From: Advenella sp. S44
Lineage (GTDB): Bacteria > Pseudomonadota > Gammaproteobacteria > Burkholderiales > Burkholderiaceae_B
Direction of reading: 5' to 3'
DNA length: 64,000 nucleotides
Assembly (NCBI RefSeq): GCF_002810445.1
Contig: NZ_NEXS01000003.1
Coordinates: 806,001 to 870,000, forward strand
In this document: positions 16,626 through 25,378 of the stretch, in pieces
Numbering within the stretch: the first letter of the stretch is position 1
Layout of the letters: the number at the start of each line of letters is the position of its first letter
Position numbers and translations under genes: made by a program
Notes under the pieces: generated by a model
Databases searched by the model: none
What the model saw: only the letters and a program-made list of their open reading frames with translations
Told to the model about the DNA's origin: nothing

Positions 16626-18071
16626 ATGAAGCTTAGAAATGCCAGTTTGCTTAAAGACAAATGTTATATCAATGGAAAATGGGTCGGTGGCAAGGCGGTC
16701 ATCGAAGTCACCAACCCCGCCACGGGCAAGCGTGTGGGTACTGTGCCCAAGCTGGGCCAGAAGGAGACCGCAGACGCTATCAAGGGGGCCGATAAGGCCT
16801 GGCCAGCATGGAAGGGACTCACCGCCAAGGAGCGAGCAGCCATTTTGCGCAAATGGTTTGTGCTCATCAACGACAACGCCGATGACCTGGCCTATATCAT
16901 GACCACCGAGCAGGGCAAGCCACTGGCCGAGGCAAAAGGGGAAGTCACCTATGCCGCCTCTTTCATCGAGTGGTTTGCTGAAGAAGCCAAGCGCGTATAC
17001 GGCGATACCATTCCTGCACCACAAACCTCGCAGCGTATTGTGGTGGCCAAGGAACCCATAGGCGTATGCGCGGCTATCACACCCTGGAATTTTCCGGCAG
17101 CGATGATCACTCGCAAGGTGGCGCCGGCGCTGGCCGCCGGCTGCACAGTTGTCATCAAGCCGGCATCGCAAACGCCCCTTACCGCGTTGGCGCTGATTGA
17201 ACTGGCCGAACAGGCGGGCATACCGGCTGGCGTCATGTCCATCATTACCGGTAATTCGTCTGAAATTGGCAAGGAGCTTTGCAGCAATCCGCTGGTGCGC
17301 AAAGTCAGTTTCACCGGTTCAACGGAAGTGGGTCGCATCTTGATGGAGCAATCGGCCAGCACCATCAAGAAGGTCTCGATGGAATTGGGTGGGAACGCGC
17401 CGTTCATTGTGTTTGATGATGCCGACATTGACGCGGCAGTCGAAGGTGCCATTATTTCCAAGTACCGCAATGCGGGTCAAACCTGCGTATGCGCAAATCG
17501 CATTTATGTACAGAAAGGCGTCTATAAGGCGTTTGTCAAGAAACTGGTCGCCGCCGTGGACAAACTGGTGGTGGGGGACGGCACCGGTAAAAATGTACAA
17601 ATTGGCCCGTTGATCGACGAGAAGGCAGTGGAAAAAGTCGAAAGCCACATCAAAGATGCGGTGCAGCATAAGGCTAAGGTGCTCACGGGGGGTAAACGCA
17701 GCAAACTGGGCGGACTATTCTTTGAGCCGACGGTCATTGCCGATGCAACGCAGGGCATGGCGTTCGCGCGTGAAGAAACCTTCGGCCCGCTGGCGCCGGT
17801 CTTTAAGTTCGACACGGACGAAGAGGTCATCAGCATGGCCAACGATACCGAGTTCGGCCTGGCCGCGTATTTTTATGCCCGCGACCTGGGACGCGTTTGG
17901 CGCGTCGCCGAGCAACTGGAATACGGTATTGTCGGCATCAACACTGGCCTTATCTCAACGGAGGTGGCGCCTTTCGGGGGCGTGAAGCAGTCCGGCCTGG
18001 GCCGTGAGGGTTCCCACTACGGCATTGACGATTACCTGGTCATCAAATATATGCTGATGGGCGGCATCTGA
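16626..18071 (+). CDS. gabD: Succinate-semialdehyde dehydrogenase
   Basis: A 481-residue aldehyde dehydrogenase; the start at 16626 has GGAG upstream and gives the usual GabD length (E. coli enzyme about 482). The N-terminal ALLKDKCYINGKW-type segment, the TPWNFPAAM motif, catalytic Glu in ELGGNAP and catalytic Cys in AGQTCVCANR are all present. The enzyme oxidises succinate semialdehyde to succinate with NAD(P). An HpaI-type aldolase, whose classical product is succinate semialdehyde, follows 85 bases later. A tandem repeat sits in the leader. Confidence 0.9.
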   Translation: MKLRNASLLKDKCYINGKWVGGKAVIEVTNPATGKRVGTVPKLGQKETADAIKGADKAWPAWKGLTAKERAAILRKWFVLINDNADDLAYIMTTEQGKPLAEAKGEVTYAASFIEWFAEEAKRVYGDTIPAPQTSQRIVVAKEPIGVCAAITPWNFPAAMITRKVAPALAAGCTVVIKPASQTPLTALALIELAEQAGIPAGVMSIITGNSSEIGKELCSNPLVRKVSFTGSTEVGRILMEQSASTIKKVSMELGGNAPFIVFDDADIDAAVEGAIISKYRNAGQTCVCANRIYVQKGVYKAFVKKLVAAVDKLVVGDGTGKNVQIGPLIDEKAVEKVESHIKDAVQHKAKVLTGGKRSKLGGLFFEPTVIADATQGMAFAREETFGPLAPVFKFDTDEEVISMANDTEFGLAAYFYARDLGRVWRVAEQLEYGIVGINTGLISTEVAPFGGVKQSGLGREGSHYGIDDYLVIKYMLMGGI

Positions 18072-18077
18072 TCGGCT

Positions 18078-18094
18078 GGCGGGCTTGTCCCGCC
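18078..18094 (+). terminator. GC-rich hairpin after gabD
   Basis: GGCGGG and CCCGCC pair around CTTGT just after the gabD stop. There is no T run, so it may be an attenuating or mRNA-protecting structure and not a full terminator. Confidence 0.35.
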
Positions 18095-18156
18095 GCCGGC
18101 ACCCACGCATTTGATATCGTCTATTTGATTAAGCGAGTTGATACCGTTTTTCCATT

Positions 18157-18918
18157 ATGAAAAAGCAAATACCCAATACCTTTCGCCAGAGATTACTGGC
18201 CCGCGAAACACTGGCAGGCATGTGGCTTAGCACGAGCAGTCCCATGCTGGCTGAGGTGGCTGGTGTGTGTGACTACGACTGGCTGTTGCTGGACGGTGAA
18301 CATGCGCCGAATGACATTCCTTTGCTGATGGCCCAGTTGCAGGCGATAAACGCCAGCACCAGTGCCGCCATTGGCCGTCCGCCTGTCAATGACCAGGCCC
18401 TGATTAAGCAGTATCTGGATATCGGTTTTTATAATCTGCTGATCCCGTTCGTTGAATCGGGCCAACAGGCCGAATATGCGGTAGCTGCGACACGCTATCC
18501 GCCGGCGGGCGTGCGCGGCGTGGCCGGCATGACCCGGGCCAGCGCCTATGGCACCGAGCCTGATTACTTCAAACGGGTCAATGAACATATCGGCGTGATC
18601 GTGCAAATCGAGAGCCGCGCCGGCGTTGAGGCGGTTCAGGACATTGCTGCCGTCGAAGGCGTCGATGCCATCTTCATCGGGCCTTCCGATTTGTCGGCGG
18701 CTTACGGCTACCTTGGTCAACCACAGCATCCTGAAGTACAACAGGCCATTGCTCATGTACATCAAGTGGCCTCGGCAGCCGGCAAAGCCAGCGGCATTCT
18801 GGCGGTTGTACCGGAAGATGCAGCAAGATATATTGATCTGGGCTTTAGTTTTGTTGGTGTCGGCGTTGATCTTTCTGTATATAAAAATGCCTTGATGAGC
18901 CTGCGCAAGCGGTTTTAG
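18157..18918 (+). CDS. HpaI/HpcH-family class II aldolase
   Basis: A 253-residue protein with the family marks WLLLDGEHAPND (with metal or base residues), VQIESRAGVEAV and FIGPSDLSAA. HpaI splits 4-hydroxy-2-oxoheptane-1,7-dioate to pyruvate and succinate semialdehyde; relatives act on 2-keto-3-deoxyglucarate or rhamnonate. The adjacent gabD makes the HpaI-type reaction attractive, but no other homoprotocatechuate genes are present, so the substrate is uncertain. No strong ribosome site is seen before the ATG. Confidence 0.82.
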   Translation: MKKQIPNTFRQRLLARETLAGMWLSTSSPMLAEVAGVCDYDWLLLDGEHAPNDIPLLMAQLQAINASTSAAIGRPPVNDQALIKQYLDIGFYNLLIPFVESGQQAEYAVAATRYPPAGVRGVAGMTRASAYGTEPDYFKRVNEHIGVIVQIESRAGVEAVQDIAAVEGVDAIFIGPSDLSAAYGYLGQPQHPEVQQAIAHVHQVASAAGKASGILAVVPEDAARYIDLGFSFVGVGVDLSVYKNALMSLRKRF

Positions 18919-18975
18919 TATTTGATTTGCAGCCGTGCCGTCATCGCGTTTTATAGTGCCAGGGTATAAACGAGG

Positions 18976-20178
18976 ATGCTCACAAGTTTGAAATTTTGGA
19001 TAAAAACTGCCCCCCTTATTGCGTTTCTGATTTTGCCGGGCGATCCATTGTTTGCCCAGACCATTACCTACGCCATGGGCGACGATGCGCCGCGCAGCGA
19101 ACACATTGTCGGGCCTGGCGTGTTGCCGGGCTTTACGCAGGATGCGCCGCCAGCATGGTCTTTTGACCCGGAAACGACAAAAATTATTTTGTTGCCGATC
19201 GATGAACCCAATCCTGCTCCCGAAGCGGGAGAGGCAGTGCCGCTAGAGCGACTGGTGACGGCCGATGCCATGCGTGGCGTCGACAACTGGGAAAATTATC
19301 AATACGCGTCCGCAATCGGACCATTCATGACAGACCAGACCAGCGCAGCGCTGCGCAAGAATACAGCCCGGATCGTCCAGTTACAACCCGTGCGCAGCTT
19401 TACCACAGGCGCGCAAACGTGGAGCCTGACGACGGAAGATAGAAATCGCCTATCCCTGGGTTCCAACCAGGTTGTCAGTAATATTGGACAAAGCGGCTTT
19501 CGTATTGGTGGCGTACAGTTGAGCCGGCAACCGGATGGGACACAGGACAATTGGTTTATTGATCCCAACCAGTTGGCTTATTCCACAGCGGCCGGGGCCA
19601 TGGACTATTCAGCCGCCTCGGGTGACGATGCCAGTTTCCACTTCGGTAGTGGCGCGGCCAACACAGCTGTCCGCTACGGACTAAGCGAGGTGGCTTCGGT
19701 CGATTCACAGGTACAGTTTGCGCGCGCGTTGAAGAACCTGGGCATGGGCGCCAGTTATGCCCTGGACGATATGGGTGACTTGCGGCTGACCGTGAATGCC
19801 GGGAAATATGAAGATCAGGCAAATTGGCGCTCAATGTTCGCCTATCGCGCCAAGGTGTTCGATCTGGCGTCCCTGCAGTTTTCCAATGAACTGACCAGCG
19901 CGCATTACATGGACTTGTCCAGGCTGTCCCAGGATCCGCTGACCGACCGTGCGATTCGCAATCAGCTAAAACTGACATACCCGCTGGATACGCAATCGCA
20001 GGTTTCGGGCAGTTTCGAAAACAGCCGTGTATTGAACGGAACCTCTGAGCAGACTTTTGGTGTGGAACAAAGCTACAAGCTGGAGTCTGTCCTGCTCAAG
20101 CTTAAAGCGCAGCGAGCGGTACGCAGCGATAACGGCTTATTGCAGTTCAACCTGGATATCCCGATGAGTGGCCGATAA
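18976..20178 (+). CDS. Exported beta-rich protein of unknown function
   Basis: A 400-residue protein I do not recognise. Residues 1-28 form a signal peptide (ending LFAQ). The next 80 residues are Pro- and acid-rich, and from about residue 150 the sequence alternates polar and hydrophobic residues in short strands (for example LRLTVNAGKYED, SQVSGSFENSR), as in outer membrane beta-barrels or beta-sandwiches. It ends in NLDIPMSGR without the usual aromatic last residue of a barrel protein. It sits between the aldolase and a strong shared terminator. An outer membrane or surface role is inference. Confidence 0.6.
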   Translation: MLTSLKFWIKTAPLIAFLILPGDPLFAQTITYAMGDDAPRSEHIVGPGVLPGFTQDAPPAWSFDPETTKIILLPIDEPNPAPEAGEAVPLERLVTADAMRGVDNWENYQYASAIGPFMTDQTSAALRKNTARIVQLQPVRSFTTGAQTWSLTTEDRNRLSLGSNQVVSNIGQSGFRIGGVQLSRQPDGTQDNWFIDPNQLAYSTAAGAMDYSAASGDDASFHFGSGAANTAVRYGLSEVASVDSQVQFARALKNLGMGASYALDDMGDLRLTVNAGKYEDQANWRSMFAYRAKVFDLASLQFSNELTSAHYMDLSRLSQDPLTDRAIRNQLKLTYPLDTQSQVSGSFENSRVLNGTSEQTFGVEQSYKLESVLLKLKAQRAVRSDNGLLQFNLDIPMSGR

Positions 20179-20196
20179 GCGCCCAGGCAAATGCTT

Positions 20197-20219
20197 AAAA
20201 AGGGGTGATAGCCCTTTTT
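20197..20219. terminator. Bidirectional terminator
   Basis: AAAAAGGG at 20197-20204 and CCCTTTTT at 20212-20219 form a perfect 8-base stem, with an A run on the left and a T run on the right. It serves both the rightward unknown gene and the leftward glycosyltransferase gene, which converge here. Confidence 0.85.
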
Positions 20220-20223
20220 GAAA

Positions 20224-21390
20224 TCAGCTTGCAGTACGGGGGTCGGAGAGTGGCAATGGTGGCGCCGCTTCACTTTGCTGCAGAATGTTTTCAAGAATGT
20301 CAGGTACTTCGAATACCGCCCGATTGTCCTGCTCCTTGACTCTTGCCCGAAAACTGTCCAGGTTGTCCAGCAACTCATGCACCGCCTCGTTGATTTTGGC
20401 GAAGCTGGGCAGCACAATACCAAGCCCGTTTTTGGTGACCCATTCACCGTTATAGCGTTCCTGGATCATGGTCCATTTATTGCAAACAATAATGACCGGC
20501 ATATCTTTGCGGATGGCCTCGCTGATACTTCCCGGACCTGGCTTGCCGATAAAGAAGTCGGCCATTTCCATGAATATCGGCATCTGCGTCGTAAAGCCTT
20601 CCACCAGTTTGTGTGCCCGCGTCTGCATTTTGCCGATTTTTTTTGCCAGCGCTGCGTTATGTCCGCAAATGTAGATCATTTGTACATCGGACAATTGTTT
20701 GGCGATCTTGATCATGGCCTTGGAGCCGTGTCCACCGAACATGACCAGCCCTACGGGCTTATCCGGATCAAAACCGGCCGTGATCAGTTGCTCGCGCCGG
20801 TCGATCTCGGGCTTTTTATAGAAGTCCGGATGTAGCAGCATGCCTGAACTGGGATGAACATGAGATTGCGGATGGCCCGCCGCGCACGCCTGCTCTACGG
20901 CTTTGTCTGTGCCGCAGATAAAATGCTGCTGCTGGTTTTTTTCGATCCAGAAGTTTGGCGCGTTGTCTGCAAGGTCCGTCAGAATGGTGACGTACGGGAC
21001 ACCGGGCAGCGAAGATACCAGGCTTTCATACATGGCGCGATTGAAATTGGGAACCAGTGATACCACCATGGCCGGTTCGGTTTCAATCCAGTGTTCCTGC
21101 AGCCGCTTGACCATCACCTGATGGGTCAGCCGGATAAAGGCCTGCAAAATACGCAGTTCCGGTGTCATGGCCATGGTCCATCCTTTGGCCAATTGACGGT
21201 TATAAAATTCCTCGGGCGCCACGCCGGTCACCCGTTTATAGACTTGCCTGGAATCGAGCACTTCAAACAGATTGACAAGCCTGACGTTCCACTGTGGGTG
21301 GCTGTTTTTCAATACTGCCTCAAGCGCCCGGGCCGAAGCGCGATGGCCGCCGCCCGCATTGAAATAGATCAAGTCAATATTTTTTTTCAT
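20224..21390 (-). CDS. MGDG synthase-like glycosyltransferase (GT28 type)
   Basis: A 388-residue GT-B enzyme. The N-terminal glycine-rich loop GGGHRASARAL is the mark of MGDG synthase/MurG-like lipid glycosyltransferases, and the C-terminal nucleotide-sugar site is visible as GKPGPGSISEA. In related bacteria these transfer sugars to diacylglycerol, giving glycolipids that can replace phospholipids under phosphate starvation. No signal peptide or membrane span is seen, which fits a peripheral membrane enzyme. It is a single-gene unit ending at a shared terminator. Confidence 0.78.
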   Translation of the reverse strand: MKKNIDLIYFNAGGGHRASARALEAVLKNSHPQWNVRLVNLFEVLDSRQVYKRVTGVAPEEFYNRQLAKGWTMAMTPELRILQAFIRLTHQVMVKRLQEHWIETEPAMVVSLVPNFNRAMYESLVSSLPGVPYVTILTDLADNAPNFWIEKNQQQHFICGTDKAVEQACAAGHPQSHVHPSSGMLLHPDFYKKPEIDRREQLITAGFDPDKPVGLVMFGGHGSKAMIKIAKQLSDVQMIYICGHNAALAKKIGKMQTRAHKLVEGFTTQMPIFMEMADFFIGKPGPGSISEAIRKDMPVIIVCNKWTMIQERYNGEWVTKNGLGIVLPSFAKINEAVHELLDNLDSFRARVKEQDNRAVFEVPDILENILQQSEAAPPLPLSDPRTAS

Positions 21391-21574
21391 AGTTGGCTTT
21401 CTCTCAATGGTTCAAATGAACAGTTTATGACGCTATTGTGGCATGAATATGAATGGTCGAAAATGATAAAATGTGTCGGACTGATACGAATAAAGTGTGG
21501 ATCGGCACCGCAGTAAAAAAACCCGGTTGTGCAGAACACGTCCGGGGCGGTATTTGCGAAGGGCAGATCAAGCG

Positions 21575-23068
21575 CTATTTTTGTGCAATTGTCGTGTTTA
21601 CGCCGGCATCATGCGCGGCCCAGCGCGCAGTCACGGATTTGGTCTGAGTCCAGAACATGACCGCCTGCTTGCCATTGGGTCCCAGATCGCCCAATTTGGA
21701 GCCGCGGGAACCGGTAAAGCTGAACCACGCCACCGGAACGGGAATCGGAATGTTGATGCCGATTTGCCCCACATCGATGTTATTCTGGAAATAGCGGGCA
21801 TTGCCGCCGCTTTGCGTGAAAATCGCAACGCCATTGCCGTTCGGATTGCGGTTGATAAACTCGACCGCCTGTTCGAGCGTGTCGACGCATACAATGCACA
21901 GAACCGGACCGAAGATTTCCTCTTGATAAATGGCCATGGTTTCTTTGACATCGGCAAAGATGGTGGGGCCAATGAAGTTGCCGCTTTCGTAGTTCTTTAC
22001 CTCCAGATCGCGGCCGTCCAAAAGCAGGGTGGCCTTCTCATCTACGCCACTCTGGATCAGTTGTGCCACACGCTGCTTGGCCCTGGGCGACACCAGGGGC
22101 CCCAGGTCGGCCTGGCGATCTTCGCCGGCATTCACTTTCAGCCCTTTGGATCTTTCAACAAATTCGCCAATCCATTCGCTGGCCTGACCGACCATGACCG
22201 CCACCGACGTCGCCATGCAACGCTGACCGGCTGCGCCGAATGCGGCGCCAACAAGTTGGTTAAGGGCCACTTCCTTGTCGGCGTCGGGCAGAATGACGCA
22301 ATGGTTTTTGGCGCCCATCATGGCCTGGCAGCGTTTGCCGGCATTGGATGCACGCTGATAGACTTGCGTGCCGACATGAGACGAACCGATAAACGACACG
22401 GCCTTGATGTCGGGATGTTCGCAAAGACGGTTAGCCACATCCGGGCCGCCGTGCACCACATTCAGTACGCCGGGTGGCAGTCCCGCCTCTTGCGCCAGTT
22501 CGGCCAGATACAGGGATGCACTGGGGTCTTGTTCAGAGGGCTTGAGTACAAATGTATTGCCGCAGGCTATGGCAATCGGGAACATAAAGCAGGGCAGCAT
22601 GACCGGAAAGTTGAATGCCGTAATCCCGGCGCATACGCCCAGCGGCTGGATCACGGTATAAACATCGATTCCCGTTCCGGCGTTCTCGGCATATTCGCCC
22701 AACTGTAGGCTGGCAATGGAGCAGGCATGTTCGATCACTTCAAGACCGCGGCCCACCTCGCCTTCGGCATCGGGCAGCGTCTTGCCATGCTCCAGCGTAA
22801 TGAGCTCGGCCAGTTTCGCTGCATTATCGCGCACCAGTTGCTGCAATTTGAGCATGACACGCATCCGGTTGCCCTGGCTGGTATTGCGCCAGGTCTGGAA
22901 CGCGGCCTTGGCGCTGGCCACGGCCTCGTCCACTTCCGAAATTGGCGCCAACGGCACTTTGGCAACAACTTCCTGATTGGCCGGATTCAGCACATCGAGC
23001 CAATCGGTGGCGCGGGATTGGACTTTTTTTCCATTGATCAGTAACGGAATATTGGGTATGGCATTCAT
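21575..23068 (-). CDS. mmsA: Methylmalonate-semialdehyde dehydrogenase (CoA-acylating)
   Basis: A 497-residue aldehyde dehydrogenase of the MmsA branch, with LPLLINGKKV-type start, TAFNFPVMLPCFMFPIAIACGN, which is diagnostic, and the catalytic Cys in AGQRCMA. It turns methylmalonate or malonate semialdehyde into propionyl- or acetyl-CoA, in valine, inositol or beta-alanine breakdown. AAAGGA precedes the ATG by 8 bases. It starts 12 bases after the receptor gene on the same strand, so both share a transcript that is divergent from a LysR regulator. The pairing with an ABC receptor suggests the imported compound ends as such a semialdehyde. Confidence 0.9.
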   Translation of the reverse strand: MNAIPNIPLLINGKKVQSRATDWLDVLNPANQEVVAKVPLAPISEVDEAVASAKAAFQTWRNTSQGNRMRVMLKLQQLVRDNAAKLAELITLEHGKTLPDAEGEVGRGLEVIEHACSIASLQLGEYAENAGTGIDVYTVIQPLGVCAGITAFNFPVMLPCFMFPIAIACGNTFVLKPSEQDPSASLYLAELAQEAGLPPGVLNVVHGGPDVANRLCEHPDIKAVSFIGSSHVGTQVYQRASNAGKRCQAMMGAKNHCVILPDADKEVALNQLVGAAFGAAGQRCMATSVAVMVGQASEWIGEFVERSKGLKVNAGEDRQADLGPLVSPRAKQRVAQLIQSGVDEKATLLLDGRDLEVKNYESGNFIGPTIFADVKETMAIYQEEIFGPVLCIVCVDTLEQAVEFINRNPNGNGVAIFTQSGGNARYFQNNIDVGQIGINIPIPVPVAWFSFTGSRGSKLGDLGPNGKQAVMFWTQTKSVTARWAAHDAGVNTTIAQK

Positions 23069-23080
23069 AACATCAATCCT

Positions 23081-24286
23081 TTATTTTTTTACAAGAGGGC
23101 AGGTCGATTCGGAGAGCGGCTCAAAAGCTTCTTCGGCCGGGATGGTGGCGAGCAGCTTGGAGTAGTCCCATTCGCTTTTCTTTTCATCGGGTTTTTTAAC
23201 TTCGTACAGGTACATGTCGTGAATGACCCGGCCATCGGCGCGAATAGAGGCGTTATGCATGATCGGATCTTCAATGGGCAACTTGCGCATTTGCTCAGCA
23301 ACTTTGGCGCCGTCCGTCGTGCCGGCGGCAGCAACCGCTTTCAGGTAATGCAGCACGCTGGAGTACACGCCGGCCTGGGTCATGGTCGGCTTCAGGCCTT
23401 TATAGGCTTTGGCAAAGCGATCGGACCACTGGCGGGTGCCATCGTCAAAGTCCCAGTAGAAGCCGTCCACATAGGTCAGTCCCTGGGCGTTCTCATTACC
23501 CAGTGCGCGCAGGTCAGACAGGAAAATCAATAGCGCCACCAGGCGCTGGTCGCCGCCGCTGATGCCAAACTCCTTGGCCTGCTTGACGGCATTAACGGTA
23601 TCCTGGCCGCCATTGGCCAGCGCGACAACCTGCGCCTGGCTGCTTTGCGCCTGTAAGAGGAACGAGGCATAATCACTGTTGTTCAGTGGGTGACGCACCT
23701 GGCCGACAACCTCGCCGCCCAGTTTTTTCACCATCTTCGAGGTATCGGCTTCCAGCGAATGGCCAAAGGCGTAGTCCACTGTCAGAAAGAACCAGGATTT
23801 ACCGCCAGCCTGAACCGTGGCCTTGGCGCCGCCCACCGACTGCGAATAGGTGTCGAACATCCAGTGAAATCCCACCGGCGAACACGATTTATTGGTCAGG
23901 GCCGTTGTGGCCGGTCCTGAGAAAAGCGCAATTCGGTTTTTCTCTTTGGCCACGTTCTGCACCGCCAGCGCCACGGCGGAATTGGTCAGGTCGGCGATGG
24001 CCGTGACGCCCTGACGGTCAAACCATTCGCGCGCCTTGGCTGCGCCAACATCAGCCTTATTCTGATTGTCCGCAGACAGCAGCTCGATATTCATGCCCTT
24101 GCAAGGACCGGCAAGGCATTCATCAATGGCAAGCTGCGCGGCCGCGACCGAGCCGGCACCGCCCATGGAAGCATAGGTGCCCGACATATCGGTAAGCACA
24201 CCGACTTTGACTTGCGGGGCATCGGCGGCCCAGGCGGTAAGTGTCAAGCACGACGCTGCCGCCAGTACTGTTTTCCTGATCAACAT
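23081..24286 (-). CDS. Branched-chain-type ABC receptor (orphan)
   Basis: A 401-residue periplasmic receptor of the Leu/Ile/Val-binding fold, with a signal peptide ending in AWAAD, then VKVGVLTDMSGTYASMGG. AGGAGA precedes the ATG. It is a clear paralogue of the receptor at 31665-32891: both have an (N/H)QNKAD segment and a WFF(L/I)T.DYAFGH segment. No permease or ATPase genes are beside it; the closest compatible set is the liv genes at 33-36 kb. It is the first gene of the transcript that continues into mmsA. Ligand unknown, possibly an aromatic or amide compound. Confidence 0.85.
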   Translation of the reverse strand: MLIRKTVLAAASCLTLTAWAADAPQVKVGVLTDMSGTYASMGGAGSVAAAQLAIDECLAGPCKGMNIELLSADNQNKADVGAAKAREWFDRQGVTAIADLTNSAVALAVQNVAKEKNRIALFSGPATTALTNKSCSPVGFHWMFDTYSQSVGGAKATVQAGGKSWFFLTVDYAFGHSLEADTSKMVKKLGGEVVGQVRHPLNNSDYASFLLQAQSSQAQVVALANGGQDTVNAVKQAKEFGISGGDQRLVALLIFLSDLRALGNENAQGLTYVDGFYWDFDDGTRQWSDRFAKAYKGLKPTMTQAGVYSSVLHYLKAVAAAGTTDGAKVAEQMRKLPIEDPIMHNASIRADGRVIHDMYLYEVKKPDEKKSEWDYSKLLATIPAEEAFEPLSESTCPLVKK

Positions 24287-24324
24287 TGAAGTCTCCTGAA
24301 TTTTTTAATAGTTTTATCGTTTTG

Positions 24325-24403
24325 TTTGCAAAACGTATTCAGTTTGATGTGTATAAATCAATTTTGCAATAGAATATTTGCACATTTACTGTTCATATTT
24401 GCA
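24325..24403. promoter_or_regulatory. TTTGCA repeats in the LysR/receptor divergent promoter
   Basis: TTTGCA occurs at 24325, 24363, 24377 and 24398 in the 126-base gap between the divergent genes. The last two are 21 bases apart, two helical turns. They are candidate binding half-sites for the LysR-type regulator that starts at 24413. Confidence 0.45.
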
Positions 24404-24412
24404 CAACGAAAG

Positions 24413-25330
24413 ATGCCTGACTGGGACGATATCCGTTATTTTCTTGAAGTAGCCCGAACCCACCGAGCCAGTGCAGCCGCAGCGCGGCTGGGGGTTGAGC
24501 ACACCACGGTCACGCGGCGCATCCGTCATTTGGAAGCCGACTTGGGGCAATTGCTCTTTGATAAATCGCGCAGCTCAGGATTTACCCTGACGCGTTCAGG
24601 ACAGCAACTGCTGGCCCACGCAGAGCAAATGGAAACGCATTTGTACAACGCCCAGGAACAGATCCTGGGCGTCAGCCAGAGTCCGGCGGGCCACGTCCGT
24701 GTGGCGGCAACCGAAGCATTCGGTTCGTGCATTATTGCGCCCTTGTGTGCGCAGTTCCAAAGCCAGTATCCCGATATGACCATAGATGTGTTGCCGGTGC
24801 CGCGATTTGTCAGTCTAACCCGTCGCGAGGCCGACATTGCCATCACGATCGAGCGGCCCGCCCGCGGGCCCTACGTAACCCGCAAGCTGATCGATTACAC
24901 GTTGCTGCTGTACGGTACGCAGGTGTGCTTTGATCGCTATGGCCCGGTCAATGCCGAAGCCGACTTGCATCACCATCGTTTTATCAGCTATGTAGATGAA
25001 TTGCTCTTTAGCGATCAACTGCGATACCTGGAAGACATCCTGCCCTTTACCAAGCCCGTCATAAAAAGCACCAGTGTGATCGCGCAATATTACAGTTGTC
25101 TGCAGGGACACGGACTGGCTATCCTGCCTCGTTTTCTTGCGGGGCAGAACCCTGATCTGATCCCGGTGCTGCAGGACAGAATCGGCATCACGCGCAGTTT
25201 CTGGATTTACTATCACGAAGAGCTGAAACGGCTGAAACGTATTGTGATGCTTTCGGAACACTTATGTGACATCATAGGAAGCAACCGCTTATTGGTGCAG
25301 GGCAAAGTGCCGGTGCAGCAAGTACAATGA
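24413..25330 (+). CDS. LysR-family transcriptional regulator
   Basis: A 305-residue regulator. I place the start at 24413 because the HTH follows at once (WDDIRYFLEVARTHRASAAA, then TVTRRIRHLEADLG); the upstream part of the frame is AT-rich promoter DNA. The remainder is the LysR effector-binding domain (VRVAATEAFGS start). It is divergent from the receptor-mmsA pair and probably controls it, with the TTTGCA repeats as sites. The dienelactone hydrolase begins 48 bases after its stop. Confidence 0.88.
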   Translation: MPDWDDIRYFLEVARTHRASAAAARLGVEHTTVTRRIRHLEADLGQLLFDKSRSSGFTLTRSGQQLLAHAEQMETHLYNAQEQILGVSQSPAGHVRVAATEAFGSCIIAPLCAQFQSQYPDMTIDVLPVPRFVSLTRREADIAITIERPARGPYVTRKLIDYTLLLYGTQVCFDRYGPVNAEADLHHHRFISYVDELLFSDQLRYLEDILPFTKPVIKSTSVIAQYYSCLQGHGLAILPRFLAGQNPDLIPVLQDRIGITRSFWIYYHEELKRLKRIVMLSEHLCDIIGSNRLLVQGKVPVQQVQ

Positions 25331-25378
25331 CCATTGAAAGCGATTTGTGAAAATTCAATTTCCAAAAGGAGTGCACGC

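Noticed and set aside
21497-22708. 403-codon plus-strand open frame opposite mmsA
   Set aside because: It is the antisense shadow of a clear aldehyde dehydrogenase gene and its residues show the His/Gly/Arg bias of such shadows.
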